From contig NW_019775467.1 of assembly GCF_001039355.2 (NCBI RefSeq), positions 317,023 to 381,022 of the forward strand: a stretch of DNA of 64,000 nt, read 5' to 3'. The DNA comes from Lingula anatina (taxonomy: Eukaryota; Brachiopoda; Lingulata; Lingulida; Lingulidae). A program made the translations under genes and the position numbers. This document shows positions 50,901 to 60,434 of this stretch, piece by piece. Numbering within the stretch: the first letter of the stretch is position 1; every line of letters begins with the position of its first letter. Below the pieces are notes generated by a model. The model saw only the letters and a list, made by a program, of their open reading frames with translations, was not told the origin of the DNA and did not search any database.

Positions 50901-53526
50901 TTCATTGCTCCTTACAGGTTTTATCAATATTAGAAGATGAAGAAGACATCAACCAAGTCACAGAATATTTCTCCTATGAACATTTTTATGTAATCTATTG
51001 TAAGTTCTGGGAGTTAGACAAGGACCACGATCTCTACATCAACAAGGAGGATCTGGCCAGACACAATGATCATGGTGAGTAGTGTCCAAAATGGACTATA
51101 GGTTGCACTGTTGTGAATGTGAAACTGAAATAATGTGTCTCTTGACTTTGTTGCCAAGTTTTTAATTTTGACTTGCTATTGCTTATAGTAATTATTGAAA
51201 GTCTTATTATTAAAAAAATTCTTTGTTTATTGTGATTTTTATTTGAAAAGTTTTAATTTGGTTTTTGTTCTGTTCCAGCAATCTCTACACGGATGATAGA
51301 CAGGATTTTCTCTGGTGCTGTGACGAGAGGCAAGAACATTATGGAAGGCAAGATGAACTATACAGACTTTGTCTGGTTCCTGCTGGCGGAGGAAGACAAA
51401 AGACAGCCCACCAGGTCAGCCATCTTGTTATTTTCATCACTAGGGATTTGATTCATCAGTTGTTGGTTGTGTTATTTATGTTTCCTTATTTAAATTCAGT
51501 CACAATGATATTTGTCATAAACAAAATACTGGCTAAACTTTTCTTGTTTCTTTCCTTTTGGATTTTATCTTTTTTTTTTTTTTTTCATTTTTTTTTTCAT
51601 AAGCTTCTTACAGATTATTTGGCAGTGTATTTTTATTTCATTAACTTCACAGAGTGCTGTAATTTTCATGATTAAATTGTTAAAACTCATTTACTTTATT
51701 ACATGTAGAATATCAGTTTGGTGTTCCTCAAACATATTCCAAAATTCAAAAAATTCAATCTGCAGCATCGAATACTGGTTCCGCTGCATGGACCTGGATG
51801 GGGATGGCGTCCTCTCCATGTATGAGCTGGAGTATTTCTACGAGGAACAGGTTCAGAAGATGGAGGCAATAGGAATAGAGCCACTGCCATTTGAGGACTG
51901 TCTATGTCAGGTAAAATACAGTGTATATACTGCAATGTTACCGTCCCAAATACAAAGTTTTGATATGTATACACTTTCTTTTGTGATGTGTTTGTGAAGA
52001 CATTGTTTGAAAAAAATAAAGATAAAAATAGTAAGTCTTTAGTAATACAACATAGCCTTTTAACTGATGTTTGGTTTACTTGAAATATTTTTTTGCTGAC
52101 ATTTGGTATTTATAAGCATGTTTTAAAGCTGCTTTAAACTAGATGTTAGTTTCAATCTAAGACCATTTGTCAATGACAAAAAATAAAATGTCATCTTGAT
52201 TACAGATGCTGGATTTAGTAAAACCAAGGGACACCACAAAGATCACATTGGGAGATTTGAAGGCATGCAAGCTGACACATATATTCTTTGATACTTTCTT
52301 CAACCTTGAGAAATACTTGGACCATGAGCAGAGAGATCCATTTGCCAATGCTAGGGTGAGTGTGGTAGTTGAGATTAGGTTAAGAGGTGGGTGTGATAGC
52401 AAGGATGGCTGAATTGTGTTAGGTGTGACAATGGAATTCTGGGAGTTTTTCTGTTGCTAACTGAATTAGTTGGAATAGAATAAAATGTGGTAGATTATGA
52501 AGGGTTGTAAAACAGGCACAGTGATTTGATGTCATGTGAAGAGGTCTGTTTAAATGTATAAGGCAATATCAATTATGTCGTTTTTAAGCATACTTAAAAT
52601 AAATTCAACCATCATGTCATGAAATTGGATTTATTGTATTTTAAATATCTCAAACACAGTTAAAGGATTTTTTAAATATTGTTTTTGCTTATATTTGAAG
52701 CACAAGTAGCACCTGATTATTTTAGTAGTAGGTTTAGATTCAGTTTGATTTTTCATTATTTTTTGCATTTTCATTTACACTGTCTCAATTTGTTGCTGAC
52801 TTCTAATTGTCTGACCCTCATCAGACCTAGCTACCTGTTGTCCATACATTCACAATTGATATGTTATCACATAACCCACCGCTGTCTCCCCCAGGACCTG
52901 GACAGTGAAGGCCCAGAGGTGTCTGACTGGGACCGCTACGCCGCTGAGGAGTACGAGATCTTGGTGGCTGAAGAGGGAGGCGTAGAGAACCCTGATGATA
53001 TGTGAGTTTACTCTGAGGCTTGTTTATTTACTTTATCCTGATGTATGGGAGACATTTGACAGAGCACCTTGTGGACAGTTTTACTGAAATTTTTCTGTGA
53101 AAAAGATACATTGTATCAAGATTAGCTAAGAATAATTTACCATGAAATTGGGTACACTGTATTGATTTTTCTTGAGGTTACCTTTGAGTAAATTTTGCAA
53201 ATGGGGTATAATCTTAAGAAAGCAGTAAGTTTTCACTTCAAACTGATTATTGTGCATGTGCAACTGTTTATATGATAAAGAAAAGTAGACTTGAAAATAT
53301 TGTTTTAAAAACTTTTATCTAAAGTAAATAGTTTAATTGGAGCATTTTGTTGTATTTTCCCAGTCAATATGAAGATGACTTTGAACCAGATGAGGATGAA
53401 CTTGTAGCACTGGAAGCAGAAAAACTCCAACTTTTGGACCCACCCATTAAAAAGGGGAAGCCAGCGGGTGTCTCGGACATAGAAGATGACCTATATGACT
53501 TCACTAATGAAGACCTGGGCTACTGA
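21058..53526 (+). CDS. PPP2R3: PP2A regulatory subunit B'' (PPP2R3A/B family, PR70-like), 13 coding exons
   Basis: A calcium-responsive B'' subunit that binds the PP2A A-C core and directs the phosphatase to substrates (Cdc6 is known for vertebrate PR70). Exons: 21058-21236, 21545-21683, 46113-46403, 47506-47609, 47843-47945, 49747-49821, 50403-50489, 50918-51074, 51279-51414, 51766-51910, 52206-52355, 52895-53001, 53364-53526. Total 1836 nt, 611 residues; all phases join. The N-terminus [17 protein letters not shown] matches the PR70 start and supports the ATG at 21058 (strong context). Next come a Ser/Pro linker (60-90), a Lys/Gln-rich segment (107-155) and VPKFYFP (158). EF-hand 1 is 360-371 ([12 protein letters not shown]; position 12 is Asp) and EF-hand 2 is 433-444 ([12 protein letters not shown], canonical). 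The tail is acidic. Intron 2 is 24.4 kb. Vertebrate PPP2R3A and B both descend from this type, so no suffix is given. Confidence 0.95.
23443..24220. other. Assembly gap (run of N)
   Basis: 778 unresolved bases. The two 300-residue ORFs spanning it on either strand are artefacts of translating N. An exon hidden in the gap cannot be excluded, but the flanking PPP2R3 exons already join in phase. Confidence 0.98.
24852..25022. mobile_element. hAT-like short element, CAGGCCCGTAGCCAG ends, 5-bp TSD
   Basis: Left CAGGCCCGTAGCCAGC, right CTGGCTACAGGCCTG. A perfect CTCTG lies at 24847-24851 and 25023-25027. The interior is in the opposite orientation to the copies at 13343 and 15496. Confidence 0.85.
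30966..31132. mobile_element. Short element with CAGGGGCGGATCC ends, 5-bp TSD
   Basis: Left CAGGGGCGGATCCAG, right CAATCCGCCCCTG; ATATA at 30961-30965 and 31133-31137. No coding capacity. A fragment of the same family is at 33893-33957. Confidence 0.8.
32018..32062. repeat. (AC)n microsatellite
   Basis: Pure AC dinucleotide run of about 45 bases. Confidence 0.95.
33325..33384. repeat. (GT)n microsatellite
   Basis: GT dinucleotides over about 60 bases with one AT interruption. Thr/His- and Val/Cys-rich ORFs here are translations of it. Confidence 0.95.
33773..33957. mobile_element. Two transposon fragments fused end to end
   Basis: 33773-33892 is the left half of an AGGGCC-type MITE (GATCAAATATGGCTGACCCA). 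At about 33893 it changes abruptly to GCGAATCCAGATATATT, the left end of the CAGGGGCGGATCC family (compare 30971 onward). Neither has its right end. Confidence 0.65.
35252..35717. repeat. 232-bp tandem duplication joined at a single N
   Basis: Copy 1 is 35252-35483 and copy 2 is 35485-35717, about 97% alike, with the unresolved base 35484 at the junction. The unit begins AGGTAGAAGCTCAA and ends GAAGGGAGGGGG. Either a real local duplication or two haplotypes joined by the assembler. Confidence 0.9.
39350..39655 (+). CDS. Candidate alternative first coding exon of PPP2R3
   Basis: A 102-codon open frame from ATG 39350 (A at -3) runs to a near-consensus donor, TTCAAG|GTAAGT, with the exon edge at 39655. 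The frame is phase 0 there, exactly what the exon at 46113 needs, so a transcript starting here would give an isoform with a different N-terminus followed by the shared EQKEK segment. Vertebrate PPP2R3A uses alternative first exons joined to one shared exon in the same way. The segment is Cys- and Tyr-rich, then helical ([11 protein letters not shown]). Its I-D-x6-I-H-Y pattern weakly recalls the vertebrate PR130 N-terminus, from memory only. No acceptor precedes it. The local sequence is GC-richer than the intron and holds a perfect CRE. Unproven. Confidence 0.4.
39534..39541. promoter_or_regulatory. Consensus CRE (TGACGTCA)
   Basis: A perfect palindromic cAMP-response element within the GC-rich patch that holds the candidate alternative first exon of PPP2R3. 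It could mark a promoter, in which case transcription might start downstream of the ATG at 39350. Confidence 0.45.
41622..41766. repeat. Compound GA/GT microsatellite
   Basis: GA runs interrupted by GT runs over about 145 bases. The Arg/Glu-rich ORF across it is a repeat translation. Confidence 0.95.
42020..42160. repeat. (GA)n microsatellite array
   Basis: Three GA tracts separated by copies of a short spacer (GTGTTGGATGACAGAGAG, then ATGTTAGATGACAGAGA), a minor tandem structure. Confidence 0.95.
43773..44747 (-). CDS. L1-like ORF1 (RNA-binding chaperone type), open frame
   Basis: ORF1 proteins of L1-type elements trimerise and coat the element RNA. Of the 324 codons, 314 are element sequence; the rest read through the A-tail and host DNA. 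Layout: a charged N-terminus (1-80), a long heptad-like coiled coil (about 85-170), an RRM-like domain opening with [12 protein letters not shown] (173-245) and a C-terminal domain (246-314: [24 protein letters not shown]). The first codon of the tail is NAA: if N is T, the frame ends in TAA right at the tail; otherwise the copy has no stop of its own. No frameshift or internal stop, so the insertion is probably young. It is antisense to PPP2R3. Confidence 0.85.
   Translation of the reverse strand: MFTISNKLAKKKQNERTMDTPDLQADKRQRHESNPSPGNNDIAKKLRMGSPLCLEDYTSANEHSGEISPDDTSPSIEGTGKFQTILSTIDKRLASIDKIAAMSEANQSILHELLNKVSDLTLSLTLTQNEVDTLKKENELLKERIKVIENKSNINTERQKVLDAELLEMRTRSMRDNLLIYNVEEKQNETPTETENAFYNFLETQLSIPNPRHSVKIDRIHRVGPQNKQGKIRPIIAKFNPYKGRMLVMNSAYRLRGKKNSAGLHYGISEQFPHEIERRRKELYPVLKKAKAAGDKTAKLIVDKLKVRVNGTQRXKNNNLAKCQ
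43798..44893 (-). mobile_element. L1-type retroelement copy: 5' leader plus ORF1 plus A-tail, no ORF2
   Basis: CTTAGCAAGATTATTA is present on both sides, at 43782-43797 and 44894-44909, a perfect 16-bp target-site duplication. On the minus strand the insert starts GGGGAGTGGCGCATGCGCGA, has a 146-nt leader, then ORF1, and ends in an A-run containing one unresolved base (43805). The element is 1096 bp. A 5' end that looks intact, an A-tail and flanking duplications show insertion by target-primed reverse transcription, but the endonuclease/reverse-transcriptase ORF2 is absent. It resembles mammalian HAL1 (ORF1-only) elements or a prematurely polyadenylated L1 transcript. Confidence 0.85.
47143..47228. 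repeat. Poly-A followed by (TA)n microsatellite
   Basis: About 24 A then about 30 TA units in the intron between the exons at 46403 and 47506. Lys- and Ile/Tyr-repeat ORFs are artefacts. Confidence 0.95.
47965..47989. repeat. (CT)n microsatellite
   Basis: CT run starting 20 bases after the donor at 47945. Confidence 0.9.
48622..48817 (+). promoter_or_regulatory. Putative promoter of the nested ORF: four CCAAT boxes plus TTTAAA
   Basis: CCAAT in the same orientation at 48622, 48688, 48719 and 48749. The last three are 31 and 30 bases apart and the first is 66 upstream. A TTTAAAAA element follows at 48812, which could act as a TATA box or as a CHR-like motif. Evenly spaced CCAAT boxes about three helical turns apart are typical of NF-Y-driven promoters, notably cell-cycle genes. 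The region also repeats GTGTCA/GGTGACA motifs (48190-48850), of unknown meaning. Function is inferred. Confidence 0.5.
48975..49367 (+). CDS. Nested intronless gene, uncharacterised 130-residue protein
   Basis: A single-exon ORF inside the PPP2R3 intron between 47945 and 49747, on the same strand. ATG has A at -3; the stop is TAG. Composition is clearly coding-like: GC-rich third positions against AT-rich surroundings. The protein has an acidic, Ser/Glu-rich N-terminus (1-45), a basic amphipathic helical core (about 46-105; [13 protein letters not shown], then [20 protein letters not shown]) and a strongly acidic tail ([14 protein letters not shown]). No signal peptide and no clear membrane segment. 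I do not recognise the family. It cannot be a coding alternative exon of PPP2R3: splicing at the CAG just before the ATG gives TAA at the fifth codon. The CCAAT promoter upstream and ATTAAA at 49655 suggest its own transcript; a retrogene is another possibility. Confidence 0.7.
   Translation: MSLHNMYEESEGGSNIHGSIENDYLTESDGDQLSEKIDMASDTVALLSALARDLRVRYERAQRTKRNSYLCKLRILLIAIQGLRDTFYEYTVRKCDELERIERRVEVEQGLQSLDYHDDTDSDLDDYDEY
49655..49660 (+). terminator. Possible polyadenylation signal of the nested gene
   Basis: ATTAAA about 290 bases after the nested stop codon and before the next PPP2R3 exon at 49747. No AATAAA occurs in between. Confidence 0.3.
49905..50095. repeat. Diverged CAGGCCCGTAGCCAG-type relic
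   Basis: A G-run, then AAAAAGTTCTTTTCATACAAA, then a C-run and TTTGCTGGCT, resembling the interior and right end of the elements at 13343 and 15496. Ends not preserved. Confidence 0.35.
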
Positions 53527-53704
53527 CAATGACACAGTTAATTCAAGGTGAAGCTCTAGTAAGGTAGACCTGTATGTCACAGTACTGGATGGCATTGCGA
53601 TTAAAGATCCTGCTATGAAAAAGTTCACAGTTGCAAAACTGTCTGACACTGAGGATCGCCTTTACGGAAGATTTGAGCAATTGTTGGTCAAATAAGATCT
53701 CATA

Positions 53705-53710
53705 AATAAA
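53705..53710 (+). terminator. PPP2R3 polyadenylation signal
   Basis: AATAAA 179 bases past the PPP2R3 stop. Further AATAAA motifs at about 55660 and 55920 allow longer 3' ends. Confidence 0.5.
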
Positions 53711-56700
53711 CAGTAAAATTGATACCTGTGAAGAAGATGTCTGTCCTTTGTTACTTACACTTCATAAACCTGTGAAGTTCTACAGATGTTAACAAGGTAT
53801 GGAATAGTATAGAATTTGTCCCACTTTACTATGTAGACGTGTAGGAATGAGCCTGTAATTCTACAAATCACTGTTGTTAACATGACACAGAATAGAGATC
53901 TTTCCACTTTTCCACCTAAGACATGAAATGGTGGACTTAAAAATGCTTACAAAAGAAAAAATCACTTATGTTGGAGGATTATCATACTGCAAAATTGCAA
54001 TCCTCATGGACAAGAGCTTTGTATGCACTGTACTCATGGATAAGTATCAAGCAATGAGTAAAAAGTACACTGTTGACATCAAGCATAATGGGGTGTGCCC
54101 TGGATCTTTGTGACCTCAGTCATTTATTTTATGTAACAACAGGAAGGTAAATAGCAGTGAAAAACTGATTTAGTCAAAGATGAAGATGGCTATCAATATG
54201 TCAAGCTGCAGTGATGGCTTCAAGGTGTTAGACAGTCTAAAAACCAGAGCCACCATTACCAACACTTGACTGGTTTAAGTGATATAATGTAGCTGAGGGT
54301 GCAGCTACAGTGGTGCCATCTATGATTGTGTTCAGGCCTGTATGCCAAAGATAAAAATGGCTGTCAAGAAAGTGCATGGCAAAGATTTTTTTAATGCGTG
54401 TGTCAAAAATCTAGCCAATTTAACCAATGGTTACTTGAGTGGAAAGTAATTAAAGAAAAAAAAAACAACGGGCAATATTGTATATCTCATTATTAGATAA
54501 ATTATAAATCATCAGCCCATTTCTATAGAATTGTCAGCTTTGGATAAGATGGAAAGAACTGATATTAAGTTGAAATTAATTGTTTGAATCTAAGAGATAA
54601 ATGGAAAAAAGTTAGTATTAATTATATGGTGTTATAACAGCAAACATCTTAGAACTTAATTATTCTGAATAACATAAAACTAGACAGAACTCTGTCACCT
54701 GAAAGGTGAAAGTATAAAATGAAAGTGATAAAAACATGAAGTGGCCTTAATCCCCATATCAGGTACCTTTTATGCTGCTTATTTCTTAAAAATGCATACA
54801 GCAGATATAGGAAAAACACCCTGTAGAGAGTTGAGAGTGGTTTGTATACAGTATACCATCTTAAGTGCTGAAATGTTCATGGTCATAGATGAGATAGTAA
54901 CTTTAGGTGTCCATGCTGTTTTTTTTTTTTTTTTTTTTTTCCTTTTTTCATAGCCAATACGTTTTTTTTTTTCTTTTTATTTGTTGATATTTACTAAAAT
55001 GGTGACAGTTTGATGAAAATCATTGCATTTGTTATTATCATATTATTATAATGATAATTATTAGTAAAATATTTGAGCCATTATACATTATCCTTAATTG
55101 AGGAAACCTACACATGCTACCTTAAGCCTTAAAGAGGAAATTCAATTCTCAACATGGAATCCCTCTTTTTACCATCCACTATAGTTTTCAAAGTTTGATA
55201 AGGTAAAAATGATAATCAGGCTCATTTTTACTGCCTTTCATGTGGCGTTCATTTTTGTAAAATATTGTTATGTATTACTTACCTTTAAACTTTGGTTATG
55301 TTGTTGCATTTGAATGTTGAATTGTTTTGTAATGCAGCTAATATTTTTAACTGCAAGTTAGTGCATAACTTGCAAGTAATTTTTATTTATTTGTACTTGT
55401 CATCAGTCAAACTAAGACATCTTCAAGGTAGTAAGTTATAGAAGATGGTGCCAGTATATATATAGACAATATTGTGCAAAAGATTGTTTTAAAGGATAAT
55501 GTGTAACAAAAGGCATTATGTAATTATTCAGGGAGGACATGAAAGAAAACGAGAAGTTTTATGAGTAATTGCATGTAATATCTTTTAATATTGAATTGAA
55601 ATTATGACAAAGATTGTAAGATGTAAACTTTTGAATTTAAGATCTGTAGAAGTGCTGTAATAAAGGTATTCTGAAGGTTTGAACACTATTAATAACGTGA
55701 TCGAAAGCAAAATGCTTGCTGTCATACTTATGAGGACTTCTGTTTTTGAATAACTAATGAGTTTGAAGTAATTGTGTAATATTAATAACTTATTGATGAC
55801 ATCATAATTTATTTGTGATGTCATACTGTATATGTGACATCACAAATTTTTGTATGTATTTTCAGTTGAGGTTGCTTGTGCAGCCGATGTAAGTGACAGT
55901 TTTTCCAATTAAGCAAACATAATAAACTTGTTTGTTATGAAAGAGGATGTTTTAGTATTATTTATTATTATTATTTTGTTTGTTCAATCACATGTTGTTG
56001 TTATAACTGATACAATTATCCAATATCTTGCAAAACAAAGCCAATCCACTCTATTCAGTATGTATTATTTCGTTAGAAATGAAAGCAAAACACATGAGTA
56101 CTATACCATCTTTATTTGCAACAAAACATTTAACTTTTAAAACACTATTTTATACATCACTGACTGTATGTTTTCAAATGAATTCCCCCGTCTCGCATTA
56201 CCAATTATTCATAAGTACATAAACTATTGCCTGAAATTTGCAAGCAAAATAAGATTTCAACTTCATGAATATATAATAAATTAATAATATAATAAGTTGG
56301 CCCAGGGTTACCACATTAGCGAGTCTTGCCCTCTACCTTGGCCGCGCATTATTAGGTGCACTTTTTGCCAACACGACAGTGAAGATATGTGCCATGTATT
56401 ACCCAGAAACACATTTGTGAACATTAGTGAAATATCAATTTGTTGGCCTGGTGGAGGGTAACCGTGTCTGGCCTGGTTGCTCGTCTTTGGATACATGTAG
56501 TCATAGACTGCTTTTTACTCGTACAAAACAATCTAAAAATATATCTTCAAAATTTATAATGGAGATTGCTCTAGACGAAATAATGACTTCCAGTTCGGCT
56601 TGTTATAGGTGCAGTAAATATTTAAATACCCATATAAATGTTAATCAAACTCCATATCATCATTGTCTTTTTTATATACGCATTCAATGTTTGATGAAGA

Positions 56701-57440
56701 TATTGCAAAGAACGTGTAATATTGCATGCCATATTATAAACTACAAATGCACCTTCCAAAATAAGACACCAAACCGGAGAAAAGCACATGTTCATTATGT
56801 CAAAAATATAGAATATTCCTTGATCATAAAATAGAAGATTTAACATATAAAATAGAAGTATTTATCATATATAATTCCAAAGGTATAGACAACACAGGTG
56901 ATCGTTTTAACCACAATAAAAAATCAGTGTTACATATCTAGATATTACATAACGGGAATATTAAAGTAATGTTATCCAGTGCAAACAACAAAGATTTCAA
57001 AAACAAATAATCGCCGAAGGTTCTATAAGGTCCACTCTGATCTCCTCTGGGAGATATATTTTCTGATTACATTTTCATTTTCTCATGCAAGTAAAGAAAA
57101 AAAAACACAGAGGAGATCAGTTTGATGTCGCCAACATAGGTCAAACAGAAGTGTTATGCAGCTTTATGCATATTATTAGTGTTGTTAAACACAGGAACCG
57201 TTCACTTGCGCTAGGTCTTAACCCGTGGGTATTTTCGTTACCCGTGAAAGCTACTTTTTATTTCCAGACATGCGTGAGACGTTTGTTAAGATACTTCATT
57301 TCATGTAGCGTGATTTGTGAAGCACATCATTCACGCAACTCGTAAATGAGACTTCTTATTCTCTGCCCCTCGTGAAATGAAGTCATTATACACGACGATT
57401 TGTGATTTTCAGGATTTCTGATTGGCATTATCAGTGAGAT
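53711..57440. other. 3' intergenic region between convergent PPP2R3 and receptor genes
   Basis: AT-rich, with no ORF showing family resemblance or coding bias. It contains long T-runs at about 54920-54940 and the inverted repeat at 55811-55847. Part may be a long PPP2R3 3'UTR, given later AATAAA motifs near 55660 and 55920. Confidence 0.5.
55811..55847. repeat. 13-bp perfect inverted repeat with CRE-like cores
   Basis: ATTTGTGATGTCA at 55811-55823 and its exact complement at 55835-55847, spaced by 11 bases. A further TGACATCA lies just upstream at 55797-55804. It could be a hairpin in a 3'UTR or clustered bZIP-type sites. Confidence 0.7.
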
Positions 57441-57458
57441 ATTTTATTAAAATAAAGT

Positions 57459-57464
57459 TTTATT
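57459..57464 (-). terminator. Candidate receptor polyadenylation signal
   Basis: AATAAA on the minus strand about 290 bases past the receptor stop; a second at 57443-57448. The hairpin at 57519 would fall inside the resulting 3'UTR. Confidence 0.45.
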
Positions 57465-57518
57465 TACTAAAATTTGTGAATTGATCGTTTTGTTTCCCTA
57501 GAAATTGTGATCACTCCC

Positions 57519-57583
57519 TGTCAGGAACCAAAAAATGGAAAAAAGTACTAATTACACTTTTTTCTATTTTGTGGTTCCTGACA
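57519..57583 (-). repeat. 29-bp-stem hairpin in the receptor 3'UTR
   Basis: TGTCAGGAACCA at 57519 pairs with TGGTTCCTGACA ending at 57583. Pairing runs about 29 bases with three mismatches and a loop of about seven (CTAATTA). It lies 170-235 bases past the receptor stop. It could be a pre-miRNA-like fold, a 3'UTR regulatory hairpin or a tiny foldback transposon. Confidence 0.75.
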
Positions 57584-57752
57584 TACCCAATCCCAATGGG
57601 AACTTCTGTTAAGGGCCAAGTCAAGAGTTCGTTTGCAGAGGCTCTGGATAAAATCATTTGTACTTCTGTATACTGTTCCTCACCACCACTTCTATTTATT
57701 CGCGATTTTTAAAATTTAAAATTTTTAAAACTGTCAAACCGTGCTGCCAATT

Positions 57753-60434
57753 TCAACTTATCGTTGCTACTGCCAGATCATGATGGTGCTCATACGTGGC
57801 CTCACGTGCAGTGAAGGGGCGGGGCTCCACGGTGATGGACGCGGCGACTCGACCTTGACCTTGAAGTGACGTCATGTTGCTGCTGCCAGCAAGAGGCGAG
57901 ACTGAGGTAGTCGGGTTGAGTTGATTGATCTGTATGGTGTCTGCATCCACATAGGCGATGGCGTACACCTATTGTAATATGGTCAGTATGTTCAAACAAA
58001 CTTTGTTATATCAGTTTCAATACTGGTATAATTATAATAATTATGATTTTAGCTGTTATTTGTATTCTTGTTATTGTAGTTTAATCACACAAGTAATATA
58101 TTTTCCATAAATGTTAAATTTACTAAAATAATGAAAATAAATAAATAAACAAAAAACTGAAAATTGAAAAGCATTTTTGTGACAAAATTCAAACTTAGTT
58201 GTAATTAATAAATAAGTAAGTAGATAAATAATAATAATACGTTTAAATACTAACCTTAGGCGCATACAGAAAAGCCAGCACAACTGTCGCATTCAGAATC
58301 AGTGCCACTGAGAGCAGCACCACCCTGAAGTAGGCCGCAGACGTGGTGAAGTAGGTCGGGATGAAGGCTAGCCAGATCACCAGGGTCGTGTACACACACA
58401 TCGAGATAAACTTGGACTCGTTGAAGTTGTCTGGCAGTTTTCGCGTTTTGAAGGCGTAGAAGCTGCACATGGCGACAAGGAGGATGTTATAGGCAAGGGA
58501 TGCGACGATGCCTTGTATGGGGAGCTTGCAGAGGAGTTCGACGAATTTTTCCGTCTTGACTGGCATGCGTTGTTCTATACCAGGAGGGTTGACCGCTGCT
58601 GTGATGATGCTTATGATAACCTGAGCGAAACCAATGGTGAAATCGAAAGTGAAAGTGCAAGTAACTTGATTAAAGGCACATTCAGTTTTTAAAAGTCCAC
58701 TGAACCACTTTGTTTAATATTGAATTCGACTAAAATTATTGAGAAAATTATAAAAAAAAATAGCAATGAGTAAAAGCGTTCTGTACCTAGCGCCTATGTG
58801 GTTTATAGAAGACGGATAACTTTAAATATTTATCAATTTATGTAATTATATAACAAATTAGTAAATAATCAAATATTAATTAATTTGTAGGAATAATTTA
58901 AATATGATAATGTATTACCTACCTCTATCGTAATCAGCAAAGACGCTATAATCACTTGGGATCGGGGACTAACCAGTGGCGGCCTCTTTTTGGTCTTTTT
59001 GCCCGATGCAAAAATGCGGTAGATGCGATTCGTGCGCGTGAAGAGTGGCGCGTAAATCCAAGCGAAACTGAGGCTGAACCCGAAGTGCTCGACGTAACAG
59101 AAATGGTCCTCTGGCTTCGCAAGGAAGAAAATGGCGGTCAGGTAGCTGACGAACACCCCAGTGAGGATGAGGTAGGCTAGCTCTCTGCTGCAGGCTTTTA
59201 TCAGTTTAGCGTTATTATGTCGAATGAAGAAGGCTAGAATGAACGCTGCCAGGATGATGCCGATGATGCTGAAGGTGAGTATCGTGATAGCTAAACTGTC
59301 CCCCCATCTCATGTGTTCTGGTTGGACGCTCTCGCATGACGTCAGACTTTCGACCGGCCACATCAGTTCTGGACACTCTTTGCAAGATGTTTGGTTGGAT
59401 ACGAGGTATTCGTTGTTGCGACATTTACGGCATTCCCAGCAACAAGAAAGCTCCTTCTGCAAGTAAAATTCACCTTTTCCACAGGGTTTGCTACATACTG
59501 ACTCCGGGGTCTCAAGACTCACCGATTCTGAGGTCACCCAAATGATAGGGTTCTGATCGACTAACTGCACGTGACCGACGTCAGCGTCCCACGAGGCCAC
59601 AGCGACCTGTTTGTAGTCGGACGATTTATTCTGCAACTGCTCTATGTCATACTGGGCCAAGATGTCTCCCTGTTTGTCAAACTTCACTCGCCCAATATGC
59701 CCCTGGAATTCCACTTCCAACAAGTACTTTAAAAGCAAGGATCCGTTGATACATTTGCTGACATTTTGACCCACAACTCCTGGGCACCTTTCTTCGATGA
59801 GGCTGTGCAGCGCATGCGCAAAAACCAAGGTGGTGTCAATTACCAAAGTGGCAAAACTCATCGGAGCGAACCCGTTCGCTTCGGTCATTCGGTTATCTTC
59901 GTCACAGGTCGGCTTCCCGGTGCCGTTTGTCCAGGAGCAGTCGAAGTACAGTTCCCAGTGCTCCATGAAGTATGGGTTGTCGCTGCGGATGGCGGGGTGT
60001 AGCCCTTTGAACCACGTGTTAAACTCGCGCGCATAATCAAACCCTGGCCTAATGGTCAATATCCCCTCCGCGGCGTCCGCGCTGTCCCCCAAGTCGGCGA
60101 TTCCCACCGACACCCCGTCGCTGCCGATCCACTGGAACACCCCCATGGCGTCTGCCCGCTTCACCGCTTTAAACAACTCAATGGCCGGCGATATATGCAT
60201 TATCAACAGCACTGCGCGGGCGTTGCGGGCATTGAGAAGCATGCTGACGGTGAGGTCCCAGTCCGACTGCTGGAAGCTGTCGCTGACCACCCGGTCCACG
60301 GCGATGCAGATGCCGAAGTCTTTGGTCAGTTTGCGCACGGTCTTGGCGGCGGTCTCGCCGTAGTCGCTGTCCACGTAAAGAACGGAGACGTACGTCCATC
60401 CAAACTTGTTCAAGATGTCTACCATGGCTTGGAC
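57753..60434 (-). CDS. Metabotropic-glutamate-receptor-like class C GPCR, 3' three exons (partial)
   Basis: Exons 58923-60434, 58255-58620 and 57753-57968, all phase 0, give 697 C-terminal residues. In order: the second half of the Venus-flytrap ligand domain (KFGWTYVSVLYVDSDYGE, WIGSDGV), the Cys-rich NCD3G domain (CSKPCGKGEF, CCWECRKC) and seven membrane segments (TKTNRIYRIF-like FTRTNRIYRIF, SPRSQVII, FNESKF, YTTLVIWLAFIP, FLYAPK). The Tyr of SDYGE and Asp of GSDG that contact glutamate in mGluR1 are kept; the N-lobe Ser/Thr residues lie outside the window. TM3/ECL2 cysteines (HFCYVEH, LLCKLP) are present. The cytoplasmic tail is short, about 65 residues ending ATIS, without the group I/II PDZ-type end. 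An open frame continues from 60434 to 60500 but is intronic: CCCCCAG is the acceptor. Group I/II/III membership not resolved. Confidence 0.93.

Noticed and set aside
59224-60363. Several plus-strand ORFs opposite the receptor exon
   Set aside because: Shadow frames of the minus-strand receptor coding exon, which has clear domains and splice sites.
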